Assembly: GCA_019323495.1 (NCBI GenBank)
Contig: JAHWHE010000057.1
Span: 1-6,502 of the forward strand
Length of the DNA: 6,502 nt
Reading direction: 5' to 3'
Source of the DNA: Candidatus Woesearchaeota archaeon
GTDB taxonomy: Archaea > Nanobdellota > Nanobdellia > Woesearchaeales > WJKV01
Part shown: piece after piece, positions 1-6,093 of the stretch
Position numbering within the stretch: position 1 is the stretch's first letter
Layout: every line of letters starts with the position of its first letter
The notes under the pieces: generated by a model
Database searches by the model: none
What the model was told of the DNA's origin: nothing
Seen by the model: the letters and a program-made list of their open reading frames with translations, nothing else
Program-made: the position numbers and the translations under genes

Positions 1-1
1 C

Positions 2-1099
2 ATTAGAGGAGAGAACCAATCCTCAAGGAACTCAGGCGTTGTGCACGCAGGAGTATACTACACACCTGGCACAAAGAAAGCCAAATTCTGTGTTGAAGGA
101 AACAGAATGATGTATGACTTCTGTAAAACGCACGGCGTTCCTGCAAAACAGACAGGAAAATTGATCGTTGCTGTGAACCAAGAAGAAGATCAGACATTGG
201 ATGAATACGAAAAAAAATGCAAACAGAATGGAGTTCCAGTGGATAAGATAGATGGAAAGAAAGCAAATCAATACGAACCTAATGTGACTGCTGTGTCTGC
301 GCTGCATTTGCCTACATCAGGAATTGTAGACGCAACCGGATTGGTGACCAAACTGAGGGACCTAGCTTCAATAAATGGCGCCTATTTCGCGATTAGTTCA
401 AGAGTGATTGACGTCAGGCCTAAGAAGGATTACTTCCAGATCACTGCAGAAAGAAACGGCAAAACAGAGACAATAGATGCAAAGTTTGTTGTAAATGCAG
501 CAGGCCTAAATTCAGACATCATTGCAAGGATGGTCAACCCTGACAGTCCTTATAATGTGGTGCCGCTTAGAGGGGAAGCTGCAAAGTTCTACAAGACAAA
601 AAGGCCTAATCTTTGGATGAATGGCTTGAATGTTTATCCTACGCCGTATTTCTTTGACAACAAAACAGGAGAACGGATTCCAAAGAAGCATGAAGACAAA
701 GTAAAAGACAAAACATTGACAGTAGGTGTTCATCTTACGCCAACATTCGGGGATTTTGACGGCAACATAGGTTCAACAGTAACCATCGGTCCTGCATTGA
801 CAACAGGCGTGAGCAAGACAAACTACAGCAATAATCTTCATCCTGAGAGCCATTATCTTGAACAGGTAGAACGTTTCTTCAGCGGATTAAGGCTTGAGGA
901 CATAGAATTGCATCAGGCAGGAATCCTGGCAAAGACAGCAGAGACAAAGGATTTTGTAATTGAAGCTGACAAGAGGCATCCTAATTTTTACAATCTGGTT
1001 TCCATAGATTCCCCAGGTTTGACCTCTTCTCTTGCAATTGCAAAGCATGTGAAGAACTACTACATGGCTGCAAGGAAAAACAAACAGATTCCAAAATGA
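2..1099 (+). CDS. FAD-dependent oxidoreductase, L-2-hydroxyglutarate dehydrogenase (LhgO)-like, 5' end missing
   Basis: A DAO-superfamily flavoenzyme that probably oxidises a 2-hydroxy acid such as L-2-hydroxyglutarate, passing electrons to FAD and then to a quinone or other acceptor. The reading frame is open from the left edge, giving 365 visible residues. The GTG at 41 is not the start, because conserved family sequence (ENQSSRNSGVVHAG, local residues 4-17) lies across and before it. About 40 N-terminal residues, including the GxGxxG dinucleotide-binding loop, lie outside the window. Visible family landmarks are HAGVYYTPG (15-23), the NAAGLNSD segment of the FAD fold (165-172), PLRGE (188-192), a YPTP then GVHLTPT block in the substrate domain, and SPGLT (337-341) near the C-terminus. 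The HAGVYYTPG and GVHLTPT blocks resemble LhgO; the SPGLT ending is also common in GlpA-like oxidoreductases, so the family is secure but the substrate is not. Its stop overlaps the next start (ATGA), which suggests a shared operon with the Lrp-type regulators. Confidence 0.85.
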   Translation: MRGENQSSRNSGVVHAGVYYTPGTKKAKFCVEGNRMMYDFCKTHGVPAKQTGKLIVAVNQEEDQTLDEYEKKCKQNGVPVDKIDGKKANQYEPNVTAVSALHLPTSGIVDATGLVTKLRDLASINGAYFAISSRVIDVRPKKDYFQITAERNGKTETIDAKFVVNAAGLNSDIIARMVNPDSPYNVVPLRGEAAKFYKTKRPNLWMNGLNVYPTPYFFDNKTGERIPKKHEDKVKDKTLTVGVHLTPTFGDFDGNIGSTVTIGPALTTGVSKTNYSNNLHPESHYLEQVERFFSGLRLEDIELHQAGILAKTAETKDFVIEADKRHPNFYNLVSIDSPGLTSSLAIAKHVKNYYMAARKNKQIPK

Positions 1100-1533
1100 T
1101 ATCTGAAAAAGATTCGCAGATCATCAGGGAACTAAGAAAAAACAGCAGAGCTAGCTTGAAAGAGATTGCAGAAAGATTGGGTCTTCCTTCAAGCACAGTC
1201 CATGATAAAGTCAGGCGATTTGAAGGGAATATAATCGAGAAGCATACCACGCTATTGAATTTCAAGGAGCTCGGTTATTTTTCCCATTTTTTCTTGTCCT
1301 TGAAGACAAAGAGAGAAAAGAGGAATGAACTTAAAGAGTTCCTCAAGAGTTCAAGATACAGCAACACAGTATATCAAGTAAATGACAAGTTTGATTTTTT
1401 GGTTGAAGTTGTTTTTTACAACCTTAAAGAAGCGCAGGATTTTTTCGATCAGTTAAAAGAATGCTTTCCGATCGAGGATTTATATGTGCACAGCATAATT
1501 GACAATGTAAAAAAAGAGGAATTTTTGAGCTAA
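1096..1533 (+). CDS. Lrp/AsnC-type transcriptional regulator, first of a tandem pair
   Basis: A 145-residue DNA-binding regulator of the feast/famine (Lrp/AsnC) family. Members usually form dimers or octamers and often sense amino acids or related metabolites. The N-terminal helix-turn-helix spans about residues 5-48; LKEIAERLGLPSSTVHDKVRRF is the typical helix pair and recognition helix. A C-terminal alpha/beta ligand-binding and oligomerisation (RAM-like) domain covers about 60-140, with the typical VYQVNDKFDFLVEV strand segment at about 92-105. The length is normal for the family. The ATG overlaps the TGA of the oxidoreductase by four bases (ATGA) and has no strong Shine-Dalgarno of its own, so translation is probably coupled. 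It ends in KKEEFLS, a tail shared with the next gene, which marks the two as paralogs. By context it may control its own operon, responding to the substrate or product of the oxidoreductase. That role is inferred from position only. Confidence 0.87.
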   Translation: MISEKDSQIIRELRKNSRASLKEIAERLGLPSSTVHDKVRRFEGNIIEKHTTLLNFKELGYFSHFFLSLKTKREKRNELKEFLKSSRYSNTVYQVNDKFDFLVEVVFYNLKEAQDFFDQLKECFPIEDLYVHSIIDNVKKEEFLS

Positions 1534-1534
1534 A

Positions 1535-2005
1535 ATGGCAATGAAATTTTCTCCCAGGGAATTGAAGCTTCTTGCGAATCTAAGAGAGAATGGCAGGTGC
1601 AAACTGACAGAGATAAGCAAGAAATCAAGAATCCCTGTCTCAACTGTTTTCGATATGCTCCAGGAAATGCAGGAAAATGTCATCACAAAGAATACAGTTC
1701 TGATTGACTTTTCAAAACTTGGCTATCACACCAGGGCACAGATCTTTATTAGGGTTGAAAAACAGGACAAAGAAAGATTGAAAAATTTGCTAATTTTTGC
1801 TGATAATGTGAATTCAATCTACAGGATTAACGGAGGCTGGGATTTCATAATAGAAACCGTACATAGGAGCATCAAGGAACTGGATGACTTTCTTGAAGAC
1901 TTGGGCAGGGAAGTGTGTATTCAGGAAAAGGAAATACACTACCTAATTGAAGACATAAAGAGAGAAGAATTTTTGTCAAACGGAGGTAAAAATGGGAAAT
2001 GTTAG
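1535..2005 (+). CDS. Lrp/AsnC-type transcriptional regulator, second of a tandem pair
   Basis: A 156-residue paralog of the preceding regulator. It has a helix-turn-helix at about residues 7-50 (KLTEISKKSRIPVSTVFD is the core) and a RAM-like domain at about 65-142 containing IYRINGGWDFIIE. Both proteins share the pattern P-x-STV-x-D, then N-x-I-x-K-x-T, then a strand leading to LGY, and both carry a basic-acidic EEFLS tail. In this copy the tail continues for eight more residues (NGGKNGKC), encoded by the stretch that also contains the ribosome binding site and start of the next gene. ATG 1535 lies one base after the previous stop; a second in-frame ATG at 1541 is possible. The nearest purine-rich site (AGAGGA, 1515-1520) is rather far away, so translation probably depends on coupling. 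The two paralogs could form mixed oligomers; this is an inference. The family call is firm, while ligand and targets are unknown. Confidence 0.85.
   Translation: MAMKFSPRELKLLANLRENGRCKLTEISKKSRIPVSTVFDMLQEMQENVITKNTVLIDFSKLGYHTRAQIFIRVEKQDKERLKNLLIFADNVNSIYRINGGWDFIIETVHRSIKELDDFLEDLGREVCIQEKEIHYLIEDIKREEFLSNGGKNGKC
1982..1987 (+). promoter_or_regulatory. Shine-Dalgarno site for the zinc-ribbon gene
   Basis: GGAGGT lies four bases before the ATG at 1992 and inside the end of the second regulator gene. It is a near-perfect complement to the 3' end of 16S rRNA, and it supports 1992 as the start of the downstream gene despite the 14-base overlap. Confidence 0.75.
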
Positions 2006-2429
2006 ATGCAAGGAATGCGGCTGTAGTTTTGCTGAAGATCCAAGATTCGTAGGAGGAAGCCTATGGTGCGAATCCTGCAGATCAAAGCACTCTGATAAAT
2101 TAACAGAAGCAAGAAGACTTGCGTCCAAAGAATTCGGGACATTGTATGAAAAAGGTTCTGTGCAAGCAGAAGAAGAAGCAAGCAAACTGATCGACAGAAT
2201 CGAAAGAAACAGGGGAGGAGAAACAAAGCACGTCATTGAATGCCAGAGATGCGGAGTTTACCTAACAGACTGGGTTTACAGCAGGGACGGGTATCATCCT
2301 CCACAATACTGCAGCGATTGCGAATCTACTGTCACTTATGAAGCAAAAGAAAGAATCAGGGAAAGAGAAGAGCAAAGAAGAGAAGCTCAAAGAAGGCTTA
2401 GAGACATAGAGGACCGCTTTTCGGACTGA
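1992..2429 (+). CDS. Small protein with two zinc ribbons and a charged helical C-terminus, function unknown
   Basis: A 145-residue cytoplasmic protein not assigned to a named family. Two cysteine quartets are visible: C6-x2-C9 with C26-x2-C29, and C84-x2-C87 with C107-x2-C110. Each is spaced like a treble-clef or zinc-ribbon knuckle and would bind one Zn(II); Cys11 is extra. Residues about 33-75 between them are predicted helical and highly charged. Residues about 116-143 form a strongly charged Arg/Glu-rich helix, probably a coiled coil. No signal peptide or membrane segment is present. The arrangement suggests binding of nucleic acid or protein, but no function can be claimed. It overlaps the preceding regulator gene by 14 bases and has a strong Shine-Dalgarno, so it is the last gene of the oxidoreductase-regulator operon. 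The SecA-like gene downstream has its own promoter, so any functional tie to it is only positional. Confidence 0.8.
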   Translation: MGNVRCKECGCSFAEDPRFVGGSLWCESCRSKHSDKLTEARRLASKEFGTLYEKGSVQAEEEASKLIDRIERNRGGETKHVIECQRCGVYLTDWVYSRDGYHPPQYCSDCESTVTYEAKERIREREEQRREAQRRLRDIEDRFSD

Positions 2430-2454
2430 TTGTCCCCTTCCAGTAGTGTATATA

Positions 2455-2470
2455 GATAAGCTTTATAAAT
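2455..2470 (+). promoter_or_regulatory. Archaeal-type BRE/TATA promoter of the SecA-like gene, probably giving a leaderless mRNA
   Basis: TTTATAAAT at 2462-2470 matches an archaeal TATA box. The purine-rich GATAAG at 2455-2460 fits five of six positions of the BRE pattern RNWAAW. Archaeal initiation usually falls about 26 bases downstream of the box centre, which here is about 2492-2493, almost exactly at the ATG (2494). There is no Shine-Dalgarno before that ATG, as expected for a leaderless transcript. The 64-base gap 2430-2493 that contains it is the longest non-coding stretch in the window. No convincing -35 sequence is seen at bacterial spacing. Confidence 0.68.
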
Positions 2471-2493
2471 AAAATGAATTATATGTCACAGTA

Positions 2494-5418
2494 ATGGTGC
2501 GCGTGTATATTGACGGGTTATGGATGGATATTCCTGCTACTAAAGACTATCACACCCCTATAGGAGATGCTGAATTCGAAGACAACAATACTGTTGTTAA
2601 TGGACTTGGCTCAATTGACAGCAAATTAGGGCAGTATGTTCCTATCATAAACAGAATCAAGCAGTACGATTTCTCGCGCGAAAGCAGTGCAGATTTGAAG
2701 GCAAGAACCAGAAGATTAAGGACAGATATTGCAAAAGGAAAGAGGGACATGGATGATGTCCTTGCAGAAGCGTATGCAAACATCTATGAAGTGATGAAGC
2801 GGTTCAGGGAACAGGAACGAAAATGGAAAGTTCTCGGCAAGGATTTTGAATGGGGCATGAGGCCTTATGACTGCCAGCTATTGGCAGCTGTTGCAATGAG
2901 CAAGGGAAAGATAGTTGACATGAAGACAGGAGAAGGAAAAACACTTGTCGGCGCACTTGACGCATATTACAAAGCACTGCAGGGACAAGTGCATCTTGCG
3001 ACTGTTACTGAATATCTGTCAGAAAGAGACCATGACATGCTGGCTCCTGTTTTTGAAGAACTCGGCATGACAGTCGGCCTGAACAAAAGAGACATGCTGA
3101 CGCCTGCAGAGAAGGCAGATCCTGATGTTAACAATGTTATTCTTCAAATCATAAAGAAACAGGAAGCATATGAAGCAGACATCCTGTTCAGCCCTTTCTA
3201 CCAGTTAGCGCACGATCTCAACAATGATGTAGTCGGTGGAAGAGCCTACATTCAGGACGGCTTCATCGAAGAAGATCCGACAAAGAAACTGCAGAAGATG
3301 TCTAGGAAAAAATATTTGATCCTTGACGAGATAGACGAGATATGCATTGACGAGGCAAGGATTCCTGTAATTTTATCTGAGAGCGCAGACGAGCCTGACC
3401 AGACAACTGAATATGATACAATCGAAAAAATAATCAACAGGTTCTCGACAGTGGAACTAGATTTTGATAAAAATTTGTATATAAGGTTAGAGAATCGAGG
3501 AAGGACCCCTAACAACGCAATAGAACAGATAGATAAAAAAGACATACGATTTGTATGGACCAAAAATAATTATATTAGAGAGAAGGAAAAAAATGTTGAT
3601 GTAATCTATATCAAGGAAGGAAGCAAGAAGACATTCAGATTAACAGATAAAGGAGAGAAAAAGCTGGAAAGAATTCTGACAAGAATCGGCAAGCTTGATC
3701 AGGACGCGATAAGGATGCTTGAGCAGAAAGAGAAGAATGAAGATACTGGACTTTCTCCTGCAGAATCAGAAATTGCGCAGAGATATTTTGATCTTTATCA
3801 GAAAGCAATGAACGCGCTCAAAGCAAGAATCCTTTACAAGGAAGGAGAACACTATAGGGTTGCTGGAAACAGGATTGTCCTAATGGATACAATGACAGGA
3901 AGGGACAAGCCAGATTCAAAGTACAGCGAGGGGATGCAGCAGGCAATAGAAGCAAAAGCAAGACGGGAAACAGGACAGGATTTAGAGATTACGCCGAGAA
4001 CAGAAACAATCGCAAAGATAACTGTACAGGATTACATATTAAGCCAGTACGCAGATTTCTCAGGAATGTCAGGAACAGCATTAGGTGCAGGACAAGAGTT
4101 CAAGAAAATCTATAAGAAAGATGTCTGTGTTGTTCCGACAAACAAGCCACGCATAAGAGAAGATCTTCCCGATTTATTGTTTGATGACTCAATTAGAAGA
4201 AATCACATTGCAGTGATCGACGCGCTTGATACTGCTCTGGGAGGAAGACCCGTATTGATGACTGTTCTAGACGAGAAAAAACTGCAGGAGATTGTTGATC
4301 TGGTTGAATATAGAAAAGGCTTGATGAGAGACGGCAACTTAATACAATACCAAGTCCTGAAAAACAATGCTACTTATGCAGATGAAGCAAAAGATGCAGA
4401 CGGCCTGAAAAGAGAGAATGAATTGATTGCAAACGCAGGAACAGTGCGAGTTGATGGTGGAAGAGAAATAGGAATGATTACGATCGCAGCAAACATGGCG
4501 GGCAGAGGTATTGATATTAAATTAGATGACGTCGCGCGGAGAAACGGAGGAATGCACGGAATATTTGTAGAAAGGCACAGGATAAGAAGGGTTGACGAGC
4601 AGAAGCAAGGAAGAATAGGAAGGCAAGGAGATCCTGGAAGCAGTCTGTTTTATCTTTCAAGAGAAGATGATGTGTTGAAGGAATTTCCTCGAACTGGCGG
4701 CAATGAATTAGGTTTCTTTGTTAGAAAAACTCAACTGGAGAATGAAGATAGAGACATGGGAAGCAGAAAGACGAACCTCGAATACAAAGCAGATCTTAGA
4801 GCGCACGAGATAGAATATTGTGCAATCAAAAGGGAGTTGCTTAGCTGCGTTCCTGAGCTCCAAAAAAAGCATCTTGGCGATTTATTGAAATTAATTGCTG
4901 TTGACGCATTGAAGAGGTTTGAACTCCATAGAAGCAATAATACTCTTGATGAATTTGTTAGGGATCTTGCAGGATTGGGCATCTATGTTCCAAGGATATT
5001 GACAATCAGAGGAAGAAAGGATAGAGTCATTGAGAAGATTCCGTTTGTGGAAGCGACAGAAGGTGAAAAAGTAAGAAAAGTTGCGAGGAAAGCAATAGTA
5101 GACCAGATTAATCAATTGACAAGAGTAGTTGAAAGCAGAGGACACATAGATGATTTGATAGAAGAAACTTTCTGGGGAAATGAATATTATGGGCCTAATA
5201 TCAATACATTATGGAGAGAATATGTACAGAATACAGATGAAGGTTTCAGCAGGCTGGCAGGCGTTCCGGCAATCAAGAAAGAAGAGTTCATCAAGGAATG
5301 CCACCAGGCGTATGAACTATTCAAGCTGAATATGAGCAGGCAACTGTTCAGAAATATCTTCACCAGTCTTCCTGGGGGATTTAACACAAGATTTATAAAT
5401 CCAGGAGGCGCAAATTAA
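2494..5418 (+). CDS. SecA-family preprotein translocase ATPase, divergent
   Basis: A 974-residue homolog of SecA, the motor that uses ATP hydrolysis to push unfolded preproteins through SecY. Residues 1-45 are an extension not typical of SecA; family similarity starts near 60 (SSADLKARTRRLRTDIAKG). Then follow RPYDCQLLAAVAMSKGKI; Walker A MKTGEGKT (143-150); TVTEYLSERD; Walker B LDEID (277-281) with IDEAR (285-289); a preprotein cross-linking domain from about 290 to 470 ending VLMDTMTGR; GMSGTA (524-529) with PTNKPRIREDLPDL; motif V ANMAGRGIDIKL (666-677); and motif VI GRIGRQGDPGSS (706-717). D286 and R699 match the E. coli Gate1 pair D217-R566, and R707/R710 match its two motif VI arginines. 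The scaffold helix LEYKADLRAHEIEYCAIKRELL (762-783) aligns without gaps to the SecA LEYDD...NELL helix. The C-terminus lacks the CxCxSG zinc tail, and the two-helix-finger region is altered. ATP-dependent motor function is likely; true secretion activity is unproven. The ATG at 2494 is chosen because an in-frame stop lies at 2470-2472 and the promoter points to it. Confidence 0.93.
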   Translation: MVRVYIDGLWMDIPATKDYHTPIGDAEFEDNNTVVNGLGSIDSKLGQYVPIINRIKQYDFSRESSADLKARTRRLRTDIAKGKRDMDDVLAEAYANIYEVMKRFREQERKWKVLGKDFEWGMRPYDCQLLAAVAMSKGKIVDMKTGEGKTLVGALDAYYKALQGQVHLATVTEYLSERDHDMLAPVFEELGMTVGLNKRDMLTPAEKADPDVNNVILQIIKKQEAYEADILFSPFYQLAHDLNNDVVGGRAYIQDGFIEEDPTKKLQKMSRKKYLILDEIDEICIDEARIPVILSESADEPDQTTEYDTIEKIINRFSTVELDFDKNLYIRLENRGRTPNNAIEQIDKKDIRFVWTKNNYIREKEKNVDVIYIKEGSKKTFRLTDKGEKKLERILTRIGKLDQDAIRMLEQKEKNEDTGLSPAESEIAQRYFDLYQKAMNALKARILYKEGEHYRVAGNRIVLMDTMTGRDKPDSKYSEGMQQAIEAKARRETGQDLEITPRTETIAKITVQDYILSQYADFSGMSGTALGAGQEFKKIYKKDVCVVPTNKPRIREDLPDLLFDDSIRRNHIAVIDALDTALGGRPVLMTVLDEKKLQEIVDLVEYRKGLMRDGNLIQYQVLKNNATYADEAKDADGLKRENELIANAGTVRVDGGREIGMITIAANMAGRGIDIKLDDVARRNGGMHGIFVERHRIRRVDEQKQGRIGRQGDPGSSLFYLSREDDVLKEFPRTGGNELGFFVRKTQLENEDRDMGSRKTNLEYKADLRAHEIEYCAIKRELLSCVPELQKKHLGDLLKLIAVDALKRFELHRSNNTLDEFVRDLAGLGIYVPRILTIRGRKDRVIEKIPFVEATEGEKVRKVARKAIVDQINQLTRVVESRGHIDDLIEETFWGNEYYGPNINTLWREYVQNTDEGFSRLAGVPAIKKEEFIKECHQAYELFKLNMSRQLFRNIFTSLPGGFNTRFINPGGAN
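5386..5400 (+). promoter_or_regulatory. Internal archaeal-type promoter for the double Fis-type HTH gene
   Basis: The same nine bases as upstream of the SecA-like gene, TTTATAAAT, occur at 5392-5400 inside the final codons of that gene. ACAAGA at 5386-5391 fits five of six BRE positions. Initiation about 26 bases after the box centre would fall near 5422-5423, just before the ATG at 5427. No usable Shine-Dalgarno sits at that ATG, again consistent with a nearly leaderless transcript. Because the element also encodes protein (FIN), it could be coincidental in this AT-rich stretch, but the repeated sequence and spacing make it credible. Confidence 0.52.
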
Positions 5419-5426
5419 TAGAGAAA

Positions 5427-6059
5427 ATGGCGAGCACGCTTGAAAAGATAACAGACAGAAAAGAGAAGATAGATCCTGTGGTAGAGAAAGCCATGGAGAA
5501 GTTCTTAGGCGCGACTGTCAAGCAGGTCAACGAAGACATAAGCAACAGGCTGATAGAAGGCTTTATCGACTTTGACATAGATCTCAGCGTTAAGTTCAAG
5601 AAAGCAAAAGAACAGTTCAAGCACGCGTATCTGATCAAACTATTGCAATTTACAAACGGCAATATCAGCGAAGCCGCAAGGATAGCGGGCGTCGACAGAA
5701 GAAGCATACACAGGCTGATTTCAAGGTTCAAAATAGACATAACAAAATTAAGAAAAGAGCCGTATTACTTCAGAGAAGAAAAGAAAGAGATGTACGTAAA
5801 AGAAGTTGTTGAAGAAACCTTGGGAAGATACGACATCACAAAAGAGTATGCAGACAAGGTTGACGAAGAAACTGCGAAGAATATCAGCAAGAAGATCCCT
5901 GATGTGAGGCTTACGTTTGATGAAGCAATCGACATGTTTGAAAGAGAGTATATAAAAGCGGCATTAGAAAAGTTTAAAAATATCAAAGTTGCTGCAAAGG
6001 AAATAGGTATACGGTACGAGACTTTGCACAAGAAAGCAAAGGAATTAGGCCTTAGGTAA
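5427..6059 (+). CDS. DNA-binding protein with two Fis/NtrC-type helix-turn-helix domains
   Basis: A 210-residue cytoplasmic protein. The first Fis-type (HTH_8-like) domain lies at about residues 56-104: a long helix FKKAKEQFKHAYLIKLLQ, then the GN turn and SEAARIAGVDRRSIHRLISR, which closely matches the C-terminal DNA-binding domain of sigma-54 activators and Fis. A second, more divergent copy lies at about 164-210: FDEAIDMFEREYIKAALEKF, then KVAAKEIGIRYETLHKKAKELG, ending the protein. Residues 1-55 form a charged helical region, and 105-163 is a linker rich in lysine and glutamate. There is no AAA+ ATPase and no receiver domain, so it is not a sigma-54 activator; it may act as a DNA-bending or bivalent DNA-binding regulator. 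It begins nine bases after the SecA-like gene and may be read both from that operon and from its own internal promoter. Function beyond DNA binding is not known. Confidence 0.83.
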   Translation: MASTLEKITDRKEKIDPVVEKAMEKFLGATVKQVNEDISNRLIEGFIDFDIDLSVKFKKAKEQFKHAYLIKLLQFTNGNISEAARIAGVDRRSIHRLISRFKIDITKLRKEPYYFREEKKEMYVKEVVEETLGRYDITKEYADKVDEETAKNISKKIPDVRLTFDEAIDMFEREYIKAALEKFKNIKVAAKEIGIRYETLHKKAKELGLR

Positions 6060-6079
6060 AAAGGGGGTGGTGGATAACA

Positions 6080-6085
6080 GGAGGT
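6080..6085 (+). promoter_or_regulatory. Shine-Dalgarno site for the lipoprotein gene
   Basis: GGAGGT is followed eight bases later by the ATG at 6094, a good ribosome-binding spacing. No TATA-like element is seen at the expected place just upstream, so this gene is probably translated from an mRNA that starts at or before the preceding gene. The 34-base gap 6060-6093 holds nothing else that I recognise. Confidence 0.75.
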
Positions 6086-6093
6086 TGATGTAA

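Noticed and set aside
41..43. GTG as the start of the oxidoreductase
   Set aside because: The frame is open from base 2, and the conserved family segment ENQSSRNSGVVHAG spans this codon, so the gene begins before the window.
2430..2445. Intrinsic terminator after the zinc-ribbon gene
   Set aside because: No stem-loop with a T-run is seen. The short TTGTCCCCTTCC stretch lacks a convincing oligo-T archaeal terminator.
2446..2489. Imperfect inverted repeat GTGTATAT ... ATATGTCAC around the SecA-like promoter, as an operator
   Set aside because: The arms differ by a substitution and an extra base in an AT-rich stretch. Without other examples it is not distinguishable from chance.
3252..3563. 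Antisense open frames across the window, for example on the minus strand here and at 5393-5740
   Set aside because: They lie inside well-supported plus-strand genes and are Ser/Leu/Phe-rich translations typical of reverse-strand shadows. They have no recognisable domain.
5404..5408. GGAGG as ribosome binding site for the double-HTH gene
   Set aside because: It lies 18 bases before the ATG at 5427, too far for normal use, and no closer in-frame start exists. It reads as Pro-Gly-Gly codons of the SecA-like protein.
2494..5418. Generic superfamily 2 DEAD-box helicase instead of SecA
   Set aside because: The PPXD insertion between the Walker B motif and GMSGTA, IDEAR, GRQGDPGSS and the scaffold helix at 762-783 are specific to SecA.
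5947..5957. TATATAAAA-type TATA box for the lipoprotein gene
   Set aside because: It would start transcription more than 100 bases before the ATG and coincides with coding sequence for a conserved helix of the second HTH. The lipoprotein gene has a good Shine-Dalgarno, which fits an operon-internal gene.
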